Assembly (NCBI GenBank): GCA_022565595.1
Contig: JAIUML010000017.1
Location: 31,184-95,183 of the forward strand
Source: Saccharospirillum sp.
GTDB lineage: Bacteria > Pseudomonadota > Gammaproteobacteria > Pseudomonadales > Natronospirillaceae
Direction: 5' to 3'
DNA: 64,000 nucleotides
The position numbers and the translations under genes were made by a program. Shown one piece after another: positions 22,476 through 31,319 of the stretch (the stretch's first letter is position 1; every line of letters starts with the position of its first letter). The notes under the pieces were generated by a model, which was not told the origin of the DNA, made no database searches, and worked only from the letters and a program-made list of their open reading frames with translations.

Positions 22476-22586
22476 GTTTAAAGTTCACAGTGAAATTTGC
22501 CAGCAGATCCGCGACAACACGCCCGCTAAAAGTCGGCTATACTCTTGCCTTTAGTTTGTCATCTATCCGGTCCTGAAGAGGTCATA

Positions 22587-23273
22587 ATGGTCGGTATGAA
22601 ACGCCCCCTCCAGGGCCTAATGCTAGCAGTCGCCTGGAGCCTTGGCCTGCCTGTTTTGGCGGCCAATCTGCCCGAGTTTGTTTTGACCGACGATCAAGGG
22701 CAGCCATTGTCTGATGCGGTAGTCGTGATCAAACAGGCCGAAGGTGCGCCCCTTCCTGAGCCTGCAGATGCCGCTGTAGACCAGCTCAATCTGGCCTTTG
22801 TGCCAGAGGTGACGGTAGTTCAGGCTGGCGCCATGGTGCGTTTTCCCAATAGCGACGATACCCGCCATCACGTCTACTCCTTCTCGGATGCCAAAACCTT
22901 CGAAATACAGCTGTATCGCAGCGACGATGCCCCACCCATCGAGTTCGACAGAACCGGCCTGGTAGTGCTTGGCTGTAACATCCACGATGGCATGCGTGGC
23001 TTTATCTACGTGGTCGACAGTCATCTTTACGGTGTAACCGACGAGCATGGTCGGGTCACCTTGCCACCATTGACGGCACATGAAGGGGCTCAGGTAATGT
23101 TCTGGCATCCGCAAATGGCGGATGCACTGGAACTGCCGCTGATGTCATTGCCGAATGCACAGGGTTCCGAGCTGATCATCCCACTGCCGTTCACCTTTGA
23201 GGCCCCCGGCCAGAACCCGGCCGGTACCGACTTGCGCAACCGCCTGCAGAGGTTCCGTAGCAGTGGCTCTTAG
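22587..23273 (+). CDS. Periplasmic cupredoxin-like protein (methylamine-utilisation/plastocyanin type)
   Basis: A 228-residue exported protein. A signal peptide (about 1-25, ending VLAA) precedes a blue-copper-like fold in which H94/H95 (DTRHHVY) and C130, H133 and M136 (GCNIHDGM) form the set of ligands expected of a type 1 copper site. The length exceeds a simple plastocyanin, and a C-terminal extension with a carboxypeptidase-regulatory-like stretch (TDEHGRVTLPPL) follows. ATG 22587 is chosen for GAAGAGG five bases upstream; the frame is open from 22545. It is the first gene of a tight four-gene operon with a membrane phosphodiesterase, a DUF3034 protein and a truncated haemoglobin. A role as electron carrier or copper-dependent sensor input is inferred from context. 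Confidence 0.8.
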   Translation: MVGMKRPLQGLMLAVAWSLGLPVLAANLPEFVLTDDQGQPLSDAVVVIKQAEGAPLPEPADAAVDQLNLAFVPEVTVVQAGAMVRFPNSDDTRHHVYSFSDAKTFEIQLYRSDDAPPIEFDRTGLVVLGCNIHDGMRGFIYVVDSHLYGVTDEHGRVTLPPLTAHEGAQVMFWHPQMADALELPLMSLPNAQGSELIIPLPFTFEAPGQNPAGTDLRNRLQRFRSSGS

Positions 23274-25587
23274 GTTTCGCACCAGCCTGTTGCTGGTTTT
23301 CGTTTGTCTGCTGGGATTGACCCTGTCAGCGACGCTGTACTCTGTGATCAACGCGACCGACGCCAATGCCCGTGCCAATGCCGAACGTGAACTGGAAGTG
23401 GCCGAGCGAGTGGTGGAAACGCTGCTGGAGGATAACCGACGTCAACTGACGGACCGTACCACCCTGCTGGCCGAGGACTTTGGCTTCAAACAGGCCATTG
23501 CCACCAATGAAGAAGACACCATTATCAGCGTGCTCGCCAACCACGGCGACCGTATAGGTGCAGACCTGATCGTGCTCGCCGACACCCAGGGTGACATTCA
23601 GATCAGTACACACTACCTGCCCGCCATTGAGTCGCTGCGGGCTGAACTGGCTGGCAGTAGCAGCCCATTCGGCATGCTCATGATCGCCGAGGGGGCTGCC
23701 TACCAACTGGTGATGGTGCCGGTACGAGCACCACTGTTGATCGCCTGGGTGGGCATGGGCTTTGAACTGGATCAGGCACTGCTCGATGGTTTCCGTGAGA
23801 TCACCAAAGCCGATATGACCTTGCTCTACCGGGAAACGGATTCAGGTCTGGCACAAATTCAGTCAACCCTGGCGACAGACTGGAGCAATTTGAATCGCGG
23901 AGCCACCATGCCGGCTGTACAACAGTCGTTGGAAGCACAGATAGTGGCCGACGGCTGGCTCAGCCGAGTGTCCTGGCCGCTGGATTCGGAGCAGCAACAA
24001 CTGGCGCTGATGGTGTCTGTGTCACTGGATGAAGCATTGGCTGCTTACCAGCCGTTGCAGACTCGAATGTTGGTCATCGGGCTGATCGCCTTGTTGCTGG
24101 CGGCCCTGGCCACCGCCATTATCGCCCGACGCATCACCCGCCCCATAGGTGAACTGGTGCGCGCGGCCAGGCGCATCGGTCGGGGCGATTACAGTGCGCC
24201 CCTGACGCTGCAACGCAAGGACGAGTTCGGCGTCCTGGCCGACACCCTGAGCACCATGCAAGGCGCCATCAAGGAACGTGAACAGCAGATTGTCTATCAG
24301 GCCAGGCACGACCTGCTGACCGGCCTGCCCAATCGCGAACAGATCAGCGACACCCTGACCCACTGCCTGGCGCAACAGGGCCTCAACGGTCAGTTGGTAT
24401 TGATCGAGTTGAGCAACTTCGAAGCCCTGTCCGATGTCTATGGTATGGCCGTACTGGACGAAGTTGTCGTCGAATTTGGTCACCGGCTTCAATGCCACTG
24501 CGGTCAGGGCGACCACCTCGGCCGAGTCGAGTCGAACGAGTTTCTGCTGTTGCTGCCATCCTCTGGCCTTCAGGCCCAGGATGACCTGATCAACAACCTG
24601 GTGGCCCTCTTTGACGAGCCCATTCAGGTGAACGACATCGCCATCAAGGCCGACGTGCGGCTGGGCCTGCTGCGCTGCCCGGCTCAGGCAGACAACGCCG
24701 ACGATGCCCTACGCCGGGCGCACATCGCTCTCAGTGACGCCCGCAAAGAGGGTATACGCTGGCAGCTCTATAAAGACGGTCGCGATACCAGCCACTTGCG
24801 TACCTTGCAGGTGACCCATCGCTTGCAGCAGGCCATCGCCCAGGGCGGTTTTCAGTTGCTGTATCAGCCGCAGTACAACATGGCGCGCGGCATCATTCAC
24901 AGTTGCGAAGCACTGATTCGCTGGCGTGACGACGAACTGGGCCCCATGTTCCCGGATGAGTTTATTCCCCTGGCGGAGCAATCCGGCGTCATTACCCGCA
25001 TCACCGAATGGGTGATAAACGAAGCACTAACGCAGATGCAACGCTGGCAACAGGAAGGGTTGGACATGGGCGTCAGCATCAACCTCTCGGCGCACGACAT
25101 CCTGGCGACGGACTTTATCGAGGGCCTGATCGACCGAATCGAGCAGGAAGGCATCCGCAAGGATCGGTTGATACTGGAGATCACCGAAAGCGCCATGATG
25201 ACTGACACCCAGAAAGCTTTGCAAAACCTGAAGCGTCTATATGACGCCGGCTTCTTCCTGGCCATGGACGACTTCGGTACCGGCTTTTCCTCCCTGGCGC
25301 AATTGAAACGCATGCCGATTCATGAACTCAAGATCGACAAATCCTTCGTGCTGCAAATGGACACCGACCAGGACGACCAGCGCATTGTGCTGTCCACCAT
25401 CGAAATGGCACACCACCTGGGCCTCAGCGTTATCGCAGAGGGCGTTGAAAACGAAGCCTCACTCAACCTGCTGAGAGATATGGGCTGCAATGCGGCCCAG
25501 GGCTACTATTTCAGCAAGCCGATGCCGCTGGACGAACTGAAAGCCTGGGTTCAGGCTTTTCATCAACAGGAGAACACCCATGCGTAG
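23263..25587 (+). CDS. Membrane TM-periplasmic sensor-TM-HAMP-GGDEF(degenerate)-EAL phosphodiesterase
   Basis: A 774-residue inner-membrane protein. TM1 (about 8-30), a periplasmic domain of roughly 250 residues, TM2 (about 285-310), HAMP, then GGDEF and EAL. The GGDEF signature is degraded to ESNEF, so synthesis is unlikely, whereas the EAL side keeps SCEALIRW, SINLSAHD, EITESA, DDFGTGFSSL, KIDKSF and EGVEN. The likely activity is hydrolysis of cyclic-di-GMP in response to a periplasmic signal. The frame extends back to 23197 inside the cupredoxin gene; GTG 23263, which overlaps that gene by 11 bases and has AGAGG upstream, gives a proper short basic N-terminus before TM1. Tight coupling to the cupredoxin suggests that protein supplies or relays the signal. 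Confidence 0.88.
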   Translation: MALRFRTSLLLVFVCLLGLTLSATLYSVINATDANARANAERELEVAERVVETLLEDNRRQLTDRTTLLAEDFGFKQAIATNEEDTIISVLANHGDRIGADLIVLADTQGDIQISTHYLPAIESLRAELAGSSSPFGMLMIAEGAAYQLVMVPVRAPLLIAWVGMGFELDQALLDGFREITKADMTLLYRETDSGLAQIQSTLATDWSNLNRGATMPAVQQSLEAQIVADGWLSRVSWPLDSEQQQLALMVSVSLDEALAAYQPLQTRMLVIGLIALLLAALATAIIARRITRPIGELVRAARRIGRGDYSAPLTLQRKDEFGVLADTLSTMQGAIKEREQQIVYQARHDLLTGLPNREQISDTLTHCLAQQGLNGQLVLIELSNFEALSDVYGMAVLDEVVVEFGHRLQCHCGQGDHLGRVESNEFLLLLPSSGLQAQDDLINNLVALFDEPIQVNDIAIKADVRLGLLRCPAQADNADDALRRAHIALSDARKEGIRWQLYKDGRDTSHLRTLQVTHRLQQAIAQGGFQLLYQPQYNMARGIIHSCEALIRWRDDELGPMFPDEFIPLAEQSGVITRITEWVINEALTQMQRWQQEGLDMGVSINLSAHDILATDFIEGLIDRIEQEGIRKDRLILEITESAMMTDTQKALQNLKRLYDAGFFLAMDDFGTGFSSLAQLKRMPIHELKIDKSFVLQMDTDQDDQRIVLSTIEMAHHLGLSVIAEGVENEASLNLLRDMGCNAAQGYYFSKPMPLDELKAWVQAFHQQENTHA

Positions 25588-26431
25588 TCTGATCTTCGTG
25601 ATCTGTGCACTGATGGCCAGCCACAGTGTTGCGGCCAGTCGCATCCTGGCCACCTCCGGCCTCACCCAGATCGAGGGTGCGGCAGGCGGCGGTCTGGTAC
25701 CCTGGGCCGTCATCGGCGGTTATGGCAGTACGAGCGAGTGGGCCGCTGCGGCTTCGCTCAGCCGGACCGTCGTCAGCGATTTTCGATTGGGTACTGCCGC
25801 CGTCACCGGTGGCTTCGATAACCGCCTCGAACTCAGTTTTGCGCAGCAAACCCTGCAAGTAGAAAGCCTCGCCGAAGCCCTGGGCACAACGCCAGTGGAT
25901 TCCGTTATCGAGCAACACGTCTTTGGCGTAAAAGCCCGGTTATATGGCGACCTGATCTACGGCCACTGGCCGCAAATGAGCGTTGGTATACAACACAAGA
26001 TCAACCTCAACGATGGCGTAGGCACCTTCCTCGGAGCAGACCGGGGCTACGGTACCGATTACTACTTCAGCGCCAGCAAACTCTATCTCCACGCCCTGTT
26101 CGAACGTAACCTGTTACTTAACGGGACGCTGCGCTACACCGACGCCAACCAGACCGGCCTGCTCGGTTTTGGCGACGAGAGCGGCACGGACTATCAATTC
26201 ATGGTAGAGGCCAGCGCAGGCCTCCTGCTGACGCCCGAATGGGCTGTCGGCGCTGAATACCGACAAAAACCGGACCGCCTCGGAACCCAGGAGGACGACT
26301 GGATTGATGTCTTCGTCGCCTGGTTTCCGAACAAACGCCTCGCCGTCGCCGCAGCCTGGGTTGACCTCGGCAACATAGCGCTCTGGGATGACCAGCAAGG
26401 CTGGTACCTGTCTGTACAGATTACGAATTGA
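25580..26431 (+). CDS. DUF3034 family exported protein
   Basis: A 283-residue protein with a signal peptide (about 1-19, SHSVAA) and a body rich in alternating beta-strand patterns and aromatic residues, ending WYLSVQITN, as in outer-membrane barrels. I recognise the DUF3034 family from the early segment TQIEGAAGGGLVPWA. Function is unknown; the family is often found near truncated haemoglobin and signalling genes. ATG 25580 overlaps the phosphodiesterase stop by eight bases and has AGGAG eight bases upstream. Its stop at 26431 is 11 bases before the haemoglobin ATG, so all four genes form one operon. Confidence 0.8.
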   Translation: MRSLIFVICALMASHSVAASRILATSGLTQIEGAAGGGLVPWAVIGGYGSTSEWAAAASLSRTVVSDFRLGTAAVTGGFDNRLELSFAQQTLQVESLAEALGTTPVDSVIEQHVFGVKARLYGDLIYGHWPQMSVGIQHKINLNDGVGTFLGADRGYGTDYYFSASKLYLHALFERNLLLNGTLRYTDANQTGLLGFGDESGTDYQFMVEASAGLLLTPEWAVGAEYRQKPDRLGTQEDDWIDVFVAWFPNKRLAVAAAWVDLGNIALWDDQQGWYLSVQITN

Positions 26432-26442
26432 GGGCCCCAACC

Positions 26443-26919
26443 ATGAAAACCCTGTCGATCCTCTTGCTGGCACTCATACTCAGCGCCTGTGCCAACAACC
26501 CGACCAATCGAATGATCAGTGGTGATGTAACTCTATACGAGCGCCTGGGCGAACTGGAAGGCATCACCACGGTAGTCGATAACCTCCTTTTCGAGCTGGG
26601 CGACAATAACCTCCTGCTGCCATACTTCGCCGAGACCAACATAGATCGCTTCCGAGAAAAGCTGATAGAGCAGTTATGCAACGTCAGCGACGGCCCTTGC
26701 GAATACACGGGTGATTCGATGGTGGACACCCACGCAGGCATGGAGATGGACGATCGTCACTTCAATTCACTGGTAACGGATCTGGTCAAAGCCATGACCG
26801 ATGCCAAGGTACCCGTAGGTGCCCAGAACGACCTCCTGGCCAGGTTGGCCCCCATGTACGATGAGGTAGTAAACGCCCGTCGCTACCGAGACGATGAGTC
26901 ACTGACACCTCGGTTCTGA
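26443..26919 (+). CDS. Group 1 truncated haemoglobin, lipoprotein
   Basis: A 158-residue protein with a lipoprotein signal peptide (LILSAC lipobox, lipidated Cys about 20) followed by a truncated-globin fold beginning LYERLGELEGITTVVDNL. The proximal haem ligand is the histidine in DTHAGM, with the following HFNSLV helix as in group 1 proteins. Truncated haemoglobins are usually cytosolic and bind O2 or NO; here the globin is predicted to be anchored on the periplasmic side of a membrane. GAGGG lies seven bases before ATG 26443. As last gene of the cupredoxin-phosphodiesterase-DUF3034 operon it probably contributes to gas or redox sensing, or protects that system from NO. This role is inference. 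Confidence 0.85.
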   Translation: MKTLSILLLALILSACANNPTNRMISGDVTLYERLGELEGITTVVDNLLFELGDNNLLLPYFAETNIDRFREKLIEQLCNVSDGPCEYTGDSMVDTHAGMEMDDRHFNSLVTDLVKAMTDAKVPVGAQNDLLARLAPMYDEVVNARRYRDDESLTPRF

Positions 26920-26946
26920 TGGCTTAATGTGATGTTCGACGGAATA

Positions 26947-27029
26947 CGAGCCTGCTACCGGGAATACTCCCGAGTGGTCGCCACATGAGGTTATAACCCG
27001 AGCCTGCCACCGGGTACATGCCCGGGCGG
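26947..27029. repeat. Partial direct repeat of palindrome arm
   Basis: CGAGCCTGCTACCGGG near 26947 and CGAGCCTGCCACCGGG near 26999 differ at one base. The first copy carries a small hairpin (CGGGA/TCCCG, 26959-26972); the second leads into the large palindrome that follows. It looks like a truncated copy of that element. Confidence 0.55.
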
Positions 27030-27106
27030 GACGCTGCAAGTACGTCCATGTAAGCTCGGCGGTAGCCTTCCATGGCTACCGACGACCGCCCAAACATGCA
27101 CCCGGT
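27010..27106. repeat. Nested palindromic element 1
   Basis: Outer arms at 27010-27029 and 27086-27106 are imperfect reverse complements (shared CCGGGT, CATG and GGGCGG). Inside are a GGACG/CGTCC hairpin (27029-27047) and an 8-bp perfect hairpin with a six-base loop TTCCAT (27060-27081). Predicted as RNA it would fold into a multi-branched structure. No reading frame is supported. Confidence 0.65.
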
Positions 27107-27194
27107 ACCATGCTCTAGCCAATGAGGGGCAATCCGCATATCCTTTAAACATGGGGTTGGATTCTAATTGTGCATTACGGACTAGGGATCGATG

Positions 27195-27301
27195 CCGGGT
27201 ATACCCTGCCGGGGGAGTCCGCAACAAGGATGTTGCGGGCTAGCCTACATGGATGTATTGAGTGGGCGGCATCCCGCACGACCCCGGAGGGGTATACCCG
27301 G
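27195..27301. repeat. Nested palindromic element 2
   Basis: Outer arms 27195-27214 and 27282-27301 match as reverse complements at 18 of 20 positions. Between them lie a 7-bp hairpin with loop AAGGAT (27219-27238), a TACAT/ATGTA hairpin (27246-27257) and GCGG/CCGC (27266-27277). Same plan as element 1 but largely different sequence, so covariation preserves shape. Together with element 1 this fills the 445-base gene-free stretch 26920-27364; nothing else is seen there except the HDOD gene's ribosome site. Confidence 0.7.
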
Positions 27302-27364
27302 TAGCGATTCCGGGTTTCTGCCACGAAAGACTACAATGATGATAAAGACAATAAGGTAAGCATT

Positions 27365-28771
27365 ATGGCTGACCCACGTGGTCTGGATGCCTGGCTGAAA
27401 TTGATCGCCAAGCAGGAACTGCCCTCACTGGACACCGTCATCAAAGCGATCTGTGATCTCAGTGATGACGACGACAGCAATGCTGATGACTTGACGCAGA
27501 TTATACTGCGCGACGCCGATTTGACCTCCCAGGTATTGAAGGTCGCCAACTCGGTGCACTACAACCGCTCCTACAGCCCCATCAAAACCGTCTCCCGTGC
27601 CATCGTGCAGATAGGTTATGTTGATCTTAAAAACATCGCCCTCGCCTCAAGTTTGATTGACGCCTTTCTGGGTGGCAAACCTCGTGAAATGCTCATCCAG
27701 CGATTGGCAAGGTCCTTTCATGCTGCGGTTCAGGCGCGAGCGATGGCGCGTGAACTGAGTATAGTGGACAGCGAAGAGGTGTTTATTGGTGCCCTGTTGC
27801 GCCACGTTGCCGAGCTGGCATTGTTGGCGACTGGCCGAACGGTCGCCGAGCGTTTTATTCGTGAGCGAGACGAACATCCGGATCAGGAACACAGCTTGGC
27901 ACTGGAGCATCTGGGTGTTGGCATCAGTACCCTTAACAAAGCATTGATCAAGGAGTGGGGGCTGGGTGCCCTGGTGCAACAGGCCGCCGAACAGCCCGAC
28001 AGCAAGGACCCGAAGATTCAGGCTATCAGTCTCGGCTCGCGCATCAGCTTGACCGTGCATAAGGGTATGGGCCACACCGACATGCAACAACTCTGCGTTA
28101 GCGTCAGCCAGTTGCTCGGCAAGTCGGTTGCTGAGGTGCAGGAGTTGATTGTGCTTAATGCGGAAGAAGCCTCTTCGGTGGCAGCAACCTACGGTGCCGA
28201 GCGCTTGTTACCCGCCATGCCCAATCACGAAACGCTGACCCAGGGTGAAGCTGCGCCGGAAAAAACGGATCACGATTTTCAGCGTTACATGAACCGCATC
28301 AGCGAAGCCATTATGGATGGCGATAGCCTGTCGCGGCTGTTGCAACTGAGTGTGCAGGCACTGAACCTGGGTTCCGGTTTCAAACGAGTGGCGGTGAGCC
28401 TGCTATCGGTTCAGGCGAAAACCCTGGAACCTGCCATTGTTTATGGTGAAGGTGGCAATGGCTGGCGAGATAGCCTGAAGCTGGATTTGAATAAATTGCG
28501 CAAGGGCGAATCTCTGCACGATTTCTTGCAGCTGCAAGAGGCCGTCTGGTTTCAGGCAGCAGGGGGGCAGGGTGCCACCGGTGTGCTGAATGATCTCGCT
28601 GATGGAGGCGATGTTATGCTGGCACCCATGCGCACTCGAGAGCGACTATTGGGTGTGATCTACGCAGATGCCATGGGCGGTGGTTTGAGCAAGCGTCAGT
28701 ATGAGGAGTTTCAGTTGATCGCCAATCAGGTCAACCTCTACTTGCAGTTTCACTCACCAGCATCAGGTTGA
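27365..28771 (+). CDS. HDOD-GAF signalling protein
   Basis: A 468-residue soluble protein. The N-terminal half (about 10-270) is an HDOD domain, with the opening LPSLDTVIKAICDL and the ILRDADLTSQVLKVANS helix typical of the family; the C-terminal third (about 305-465) is GAF-like. HDOD is a catalytically inactive HD relative found in signalling proteins. ATG 27365 has AAGG eleven bases upstream. The gene starts right after the palindromic elements and overlaps the convergent LysR gene by 22 bases at the 3' end. Partner and ligand are unknown. Confidence 0.85.
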   Translation: MADPRGLDAWLKLIAKQELPSLDTVIKAICDLSDDDDSNADDLTQIILRDADLTSQVLKVANSVHYNRSYSPIKTVSRAIVQIGYVDLKNIALASSLIDAFLGGKPREMLIQRLARSFHAAVQARAMARELSIVDSEEVFIGALLRHVAELALLATGRTVAERFIRERDEHPDQEHSLALEHLGVGISTLNKALIKEWGLGALVQQAAEQPDSKDPKIQAISLGSRISLTVHKGMGHTDMQQLCVSVSQLLGKSVAEVQELIVLNAEEASSVAATYGAERLLPAMPNHETLTQGEAAPEKTDHDFQRYMNRISEAIMDGDSLSRLLQLSVQALNLGSGFKRVAVSLLSVQAKTLEPAIVYGEGGNGWRDSLKLDLNKLRKGESLHDFLQLQEAVWFQAAGGQGATGVLNDLADGGDVMLAPMRTRERLLGVIYADAMGGGLSKRQYEEFQLIANQVNLYLQFHSPASG

Positions 28772-29700
28772 GGAGAGGGGGTTTCGACCTGCTGTGAACG
28801 CTCCAGGCGACGCCAAAGCCGGTTGACTGCCGTCTTGTTGACCAGGGTGCATCGGTACATGCGAATGTCCAGCGGCGCGTGCCAGCGCTCACCACCGCAG
28901 ATCAGCAATTGCCCCTCGGCCAGTTCCCGCTCAATGCACAGTTGCGGTATCCAGGCGACACCGGCGCCCTGCAATGCCATCCCTTTCAGACCTTCGGCCA
29001 TGGCGGTTTCGTAGCGGGTGTGCAGGCGCATGGTCAGGGGGTCGTTCTTCAGCATCAGTCTCAACGTGCGACCGAGAAAAGCGCCAGGCGTATAGGCCAG
29101 TAACGGAATGCGCTCGTCACTCGGTGAGTTCAAATCAAACTTCGGCAAGGTTGTGCCTGGCAAGGGCGCACAGACGGGCAGCAAGGTGGTCTGTGCCAGC
29201 GACAGGGAAGGGAAGTCGCGTGCATCCAGTTGCAGCGTCGCAAAGGAATCGAAATAGACCTGCAACAGGTCGCAACGCCCTTCGCGCAGCGCATGCACGC
29301 CTTCCTCCACATTCATCGCCACCAGGCGCATCGACCAGTCCTTGAGCAGGTCCTCCTGCTGGCTGACCCAGTTCGGGAAAAAGCCGAAAGCCAATGAATG
29401 GGCCGCAGCCACGCGCAAGATCTGCTGCCGATTAGGGTGCAGGCCACGCAAGCGACCCACCGTATCATGAAGCTGTGACATCACATCGCGAGCCGTGATC
29501 AGGAACAACTGCCCCTCGGCCGTCAACTGAATGGGTGTGGTTGAGCGATCCACCAGGGTGACATCAAGAGCCGCCTCCAGCGCCTTGATCCGACGGCTGA
29601 AAGCAGGCTGGGTAACATGACGTCGCTCCGCAGCCAGAGAAAAACTGTGGGTTTTGGCCAGTGCCAGAAAGTCTTCCAGCCAGCGAGTTTCAAAGTCCAT
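28750..29700 (-). CDS. LysR-family regulator, HypT-like
   Basis: A 316-residue LysR regulator: winged helix-turn-helix at about 1-65 (FSLAAERRHVTQPAFSRRI) and an effector domain from about 95. The N-terminal pattern WLEDFLALAKTHSF and AAAHSLAFGFFP resemble the hypochlorite-responsive HypT (YjiE) subgroup; the assignment to that subgroup is from memory of the family and moderately sure. It is divergent from aspA with 126 bases between, which contain a 19-bp dyad, so it probably represses itself and may control aspA. The 3' end overlaps the HDOD gene by 22 bases. Confidence 0.88.
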   Translation of the reverse strand: MDFETRWLEDFLALAKTHSFSLAAERRHVTQPAFSRRIKALEAALDVTLVDRSTTPIQLTAEGQLFLITARDVMSQLHDTVGRLRGLHPNRQQILRVAAAHSLAFGFFPNWVSQQEDLLKDWSMRLVAMNVEEGVHALREGRCDLLQVYFDSFATLQLDARDFPSLSLAQTTLLPVCAPLPGTTLPKFDLNSPSDERIPLLAYTPGAFLGRTLRLMLKNDPLTMRLHTRYETAMAEGLKGMALQGAGVAWIPQLCIERELAEGQLLICGGERWHAPLDIRMYRCTLVNKTAVNRLWRRLERSQQVETPSPQPDAGE

Positions 29701-29717
29701 CCGGTCAGCACCCTATG

Positions 29718-29736
29718 GTATGCAATATATGCATAC
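29718..29736. promoter_or_regulatory. 19-bp dyad between LysR gene and aspA
   Basis: GTATGCA at 29718 and TGCATAC at 29730 are exact reverse complements around a five-base AT centre. The site is 18 bases upstream of the LysR start, fitting a LysR-type T-N11-A operator for autoregulation and for control of the divergent aspA. A small GCCGA/TCGGC hairpin follows at 29741-29752. Confidence 0.55.
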
Positions 29737-29826
29737 TATAGCCGAAATCGGCATTGGTCAGTCAAGTCGTGATGCAGGCAGAATGGCGCATTCTTTCCAA
29801 CCAGCAGCGAGTGCAATAACCTCATC

Positions 29827-31281
29827 ATGACCCAGACAGCGTCCAGCGTCGACCAAAGCCAGCCTAACCCAGTCCGCATTGAAAAAGACCTCCTCGGCGA
29901 ATGCCCGGTCCCCCTTGATGCCTACTACGGCGTGCAAACCCAGCGCGCTGTCGACAACTTTGCCCTGACCGGGGTGTTGCTGTCTCACTTCCCGAAACTG
30001 ATCATTGGTCTCGCCATGGTCAAAAAGGCCGCCGCCCATGCCAACGCCGACCTCGGCCTGCTAGAAGCCAGGCGCAACGAAGCCATTCAATACGCCTGTG
30101 ATCGCATCATCGCCGGGGAGTTTCACGACCAATTTGTAGTCGACATGATCCAGGGCGGGGCGGGCACCTCGACCAACATGAACGCCAACGAAGTCATTGC
30201 CAATATTGGTCTGGAATACCTGGGTCATGCAAAGGGCGCATACAAGTACCTGCACCCCAACAACGACGTCAACATGTCCCAGTCGACGAACGACGCCTAC
30301 CCGACCGCTATACGCGTCGGATTGCAACTCTCCCATGCCGAACTGGTCGACAGCCTCGCCTTGTTGCGCGATGCCTTTGCCGACAAACGGGACGAGTTTG
30401 CTGATGTCATCAAGATGGGCCGCACCCAACTGCAGGATGCTGTGCCGATGACCATGGGCCAGGAGTTTGGCGCCTTCGCCACCACCCTGGGCGAAGACAT
30501 CGACCGCATTGCCGGCAACTTTGACTTGCTGCGTGAGGTCAACCTCGGTGGCACCGCCATCGGTACCGGCATCAACGCCCACCCGCGCTACGCCAACCTG
30601 GCGGTCGAGCATCTGTCTCGCGTCTGCGGGCACCGCATGCGACTGGCCAATGACCTGATCGAAGCAACCTCCGACATGGGTGCCTTCGTGCTGTTCTCGG
30701 GCATGACCAAGCGTCTGGCGGTGAAACTTTCGAAAATCTGTAACGACCTGCGCCTGCTGTCGAGCGGGCCACGAACCGGTTTCAATGAAATCAACCTGCC
30801 TGCTCGCCAGCCCGGCTCTTCCATCATGCCCGGCAAGGTCAACCCGGTGATTCCCGAAGCGGTCAACCAGGTGGCCTATCAGGTTATCGGCAACGACCTG
30901 GCCATCACCATGGCGGCAGAAAACGGCCAGCTTCAGCTCAACGTCATGGAACCGCTGATCGCCTACAAGATCCTGGAATCCATGCGCCTGCTGCGCCGCG
31001 CCATGGACATGCTGCGCGAGCGCTGTGTGGTCGGCATCACCGCCAACCGCGAGCGTTGCAGCGAGCTGGTGCACCACTCCATTGGCCTGATCACCGCACT
31101 GAACCCCTACATCGGTTACGACAACGCCACACGCATTGCCAAAACCGCCCTGGCCAATGGCCAGAGCGTGGTTACTTTGGTGATGGAAGAAGGCCTGCTT
31201 GAACCCGAACAACTCGCCGAGATCCTGAGGCCAGAAAGAATGGTGGGTCCGCGTGCGCCAGATGCAGCGCACGCTGTTTAG
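29827..31281 (+). CDS. aspA: Aspartate ammonia-lyase
   Basis: A 484-residue member of the fumarase/aspartase superfamily that converts aspartate to fumarate and ammonia. The start IEKDLLGECPVPLDAYYG, the TSTNMNANEVIAN segment, NDVNMSQSTNDAYPT and the signature GSSIMPGKVNP (about residue 330) identify AspA rather than fumarase or argininosuccinate lyase. Length fits the family (about 470-480). ATG 29827 is the only plausible start, though a ribosome site is weak. It is divergent from the LysR gene and convergent with the pirin gene. Confidence 0.95.
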   Translation: MTQTASSVDQSQPNPVRIEKDLLGECPVPLDAYYGVQTQRAVDNFALTGVLLSHFPKLIIGLAMVKKAAAHANADLGLLEARRNEAIQYACDRIIAGEFHDQFVVDMIQGGAGTSTNMNANEVIANIGLEYLGHAKGAYKYLHPNNDVNMSQSTNDAYPTAIRVGLQLSHAELVDSLALLRDAFADKRDEFADVIKMGRTQLQDAVPMTMGQEFGAFATTLGEDIDRIAGNFDLLREVNLGGTAIGTGINAHPRYANLAVEHLSRVCGHRMRLANDLIEATSDMGAFVLFSGMTKRLAVKLSKICNDLRLLSSGPRTGFNEINLPARQPGSSIMPGKVNPVIPEAVNQVAYQVIGNDLAITMAAENGQLQLNVMEPLIAYKILESMRLLRRAMDMLRERCVVGITANRERCSELVHHSIGLITALNPYIGYDNATRIAKTALANGQSVVTLVMEEGLLEPEQLAEILRPERMVGPRAPDAAHAV

Positions 31282-31319
31282 TGGTAGCCGACGCGGACCA
31301 CCTCCACAGAGCTTAGCTA

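Noticed and set aside
26920..27364. tRNA or CRISPR in the palindromic stretch
   Set aside because: The hairpins do not form a cloverleaf with tRNA landmarks, and there are no regularly spaced repeats with unique spacers.
30061..31272. A 403-codon open frame on the - strand opposite aspA
   Set aside because: It is the antisense shadow of a clear aspA gene; its translation matches no family pattern.
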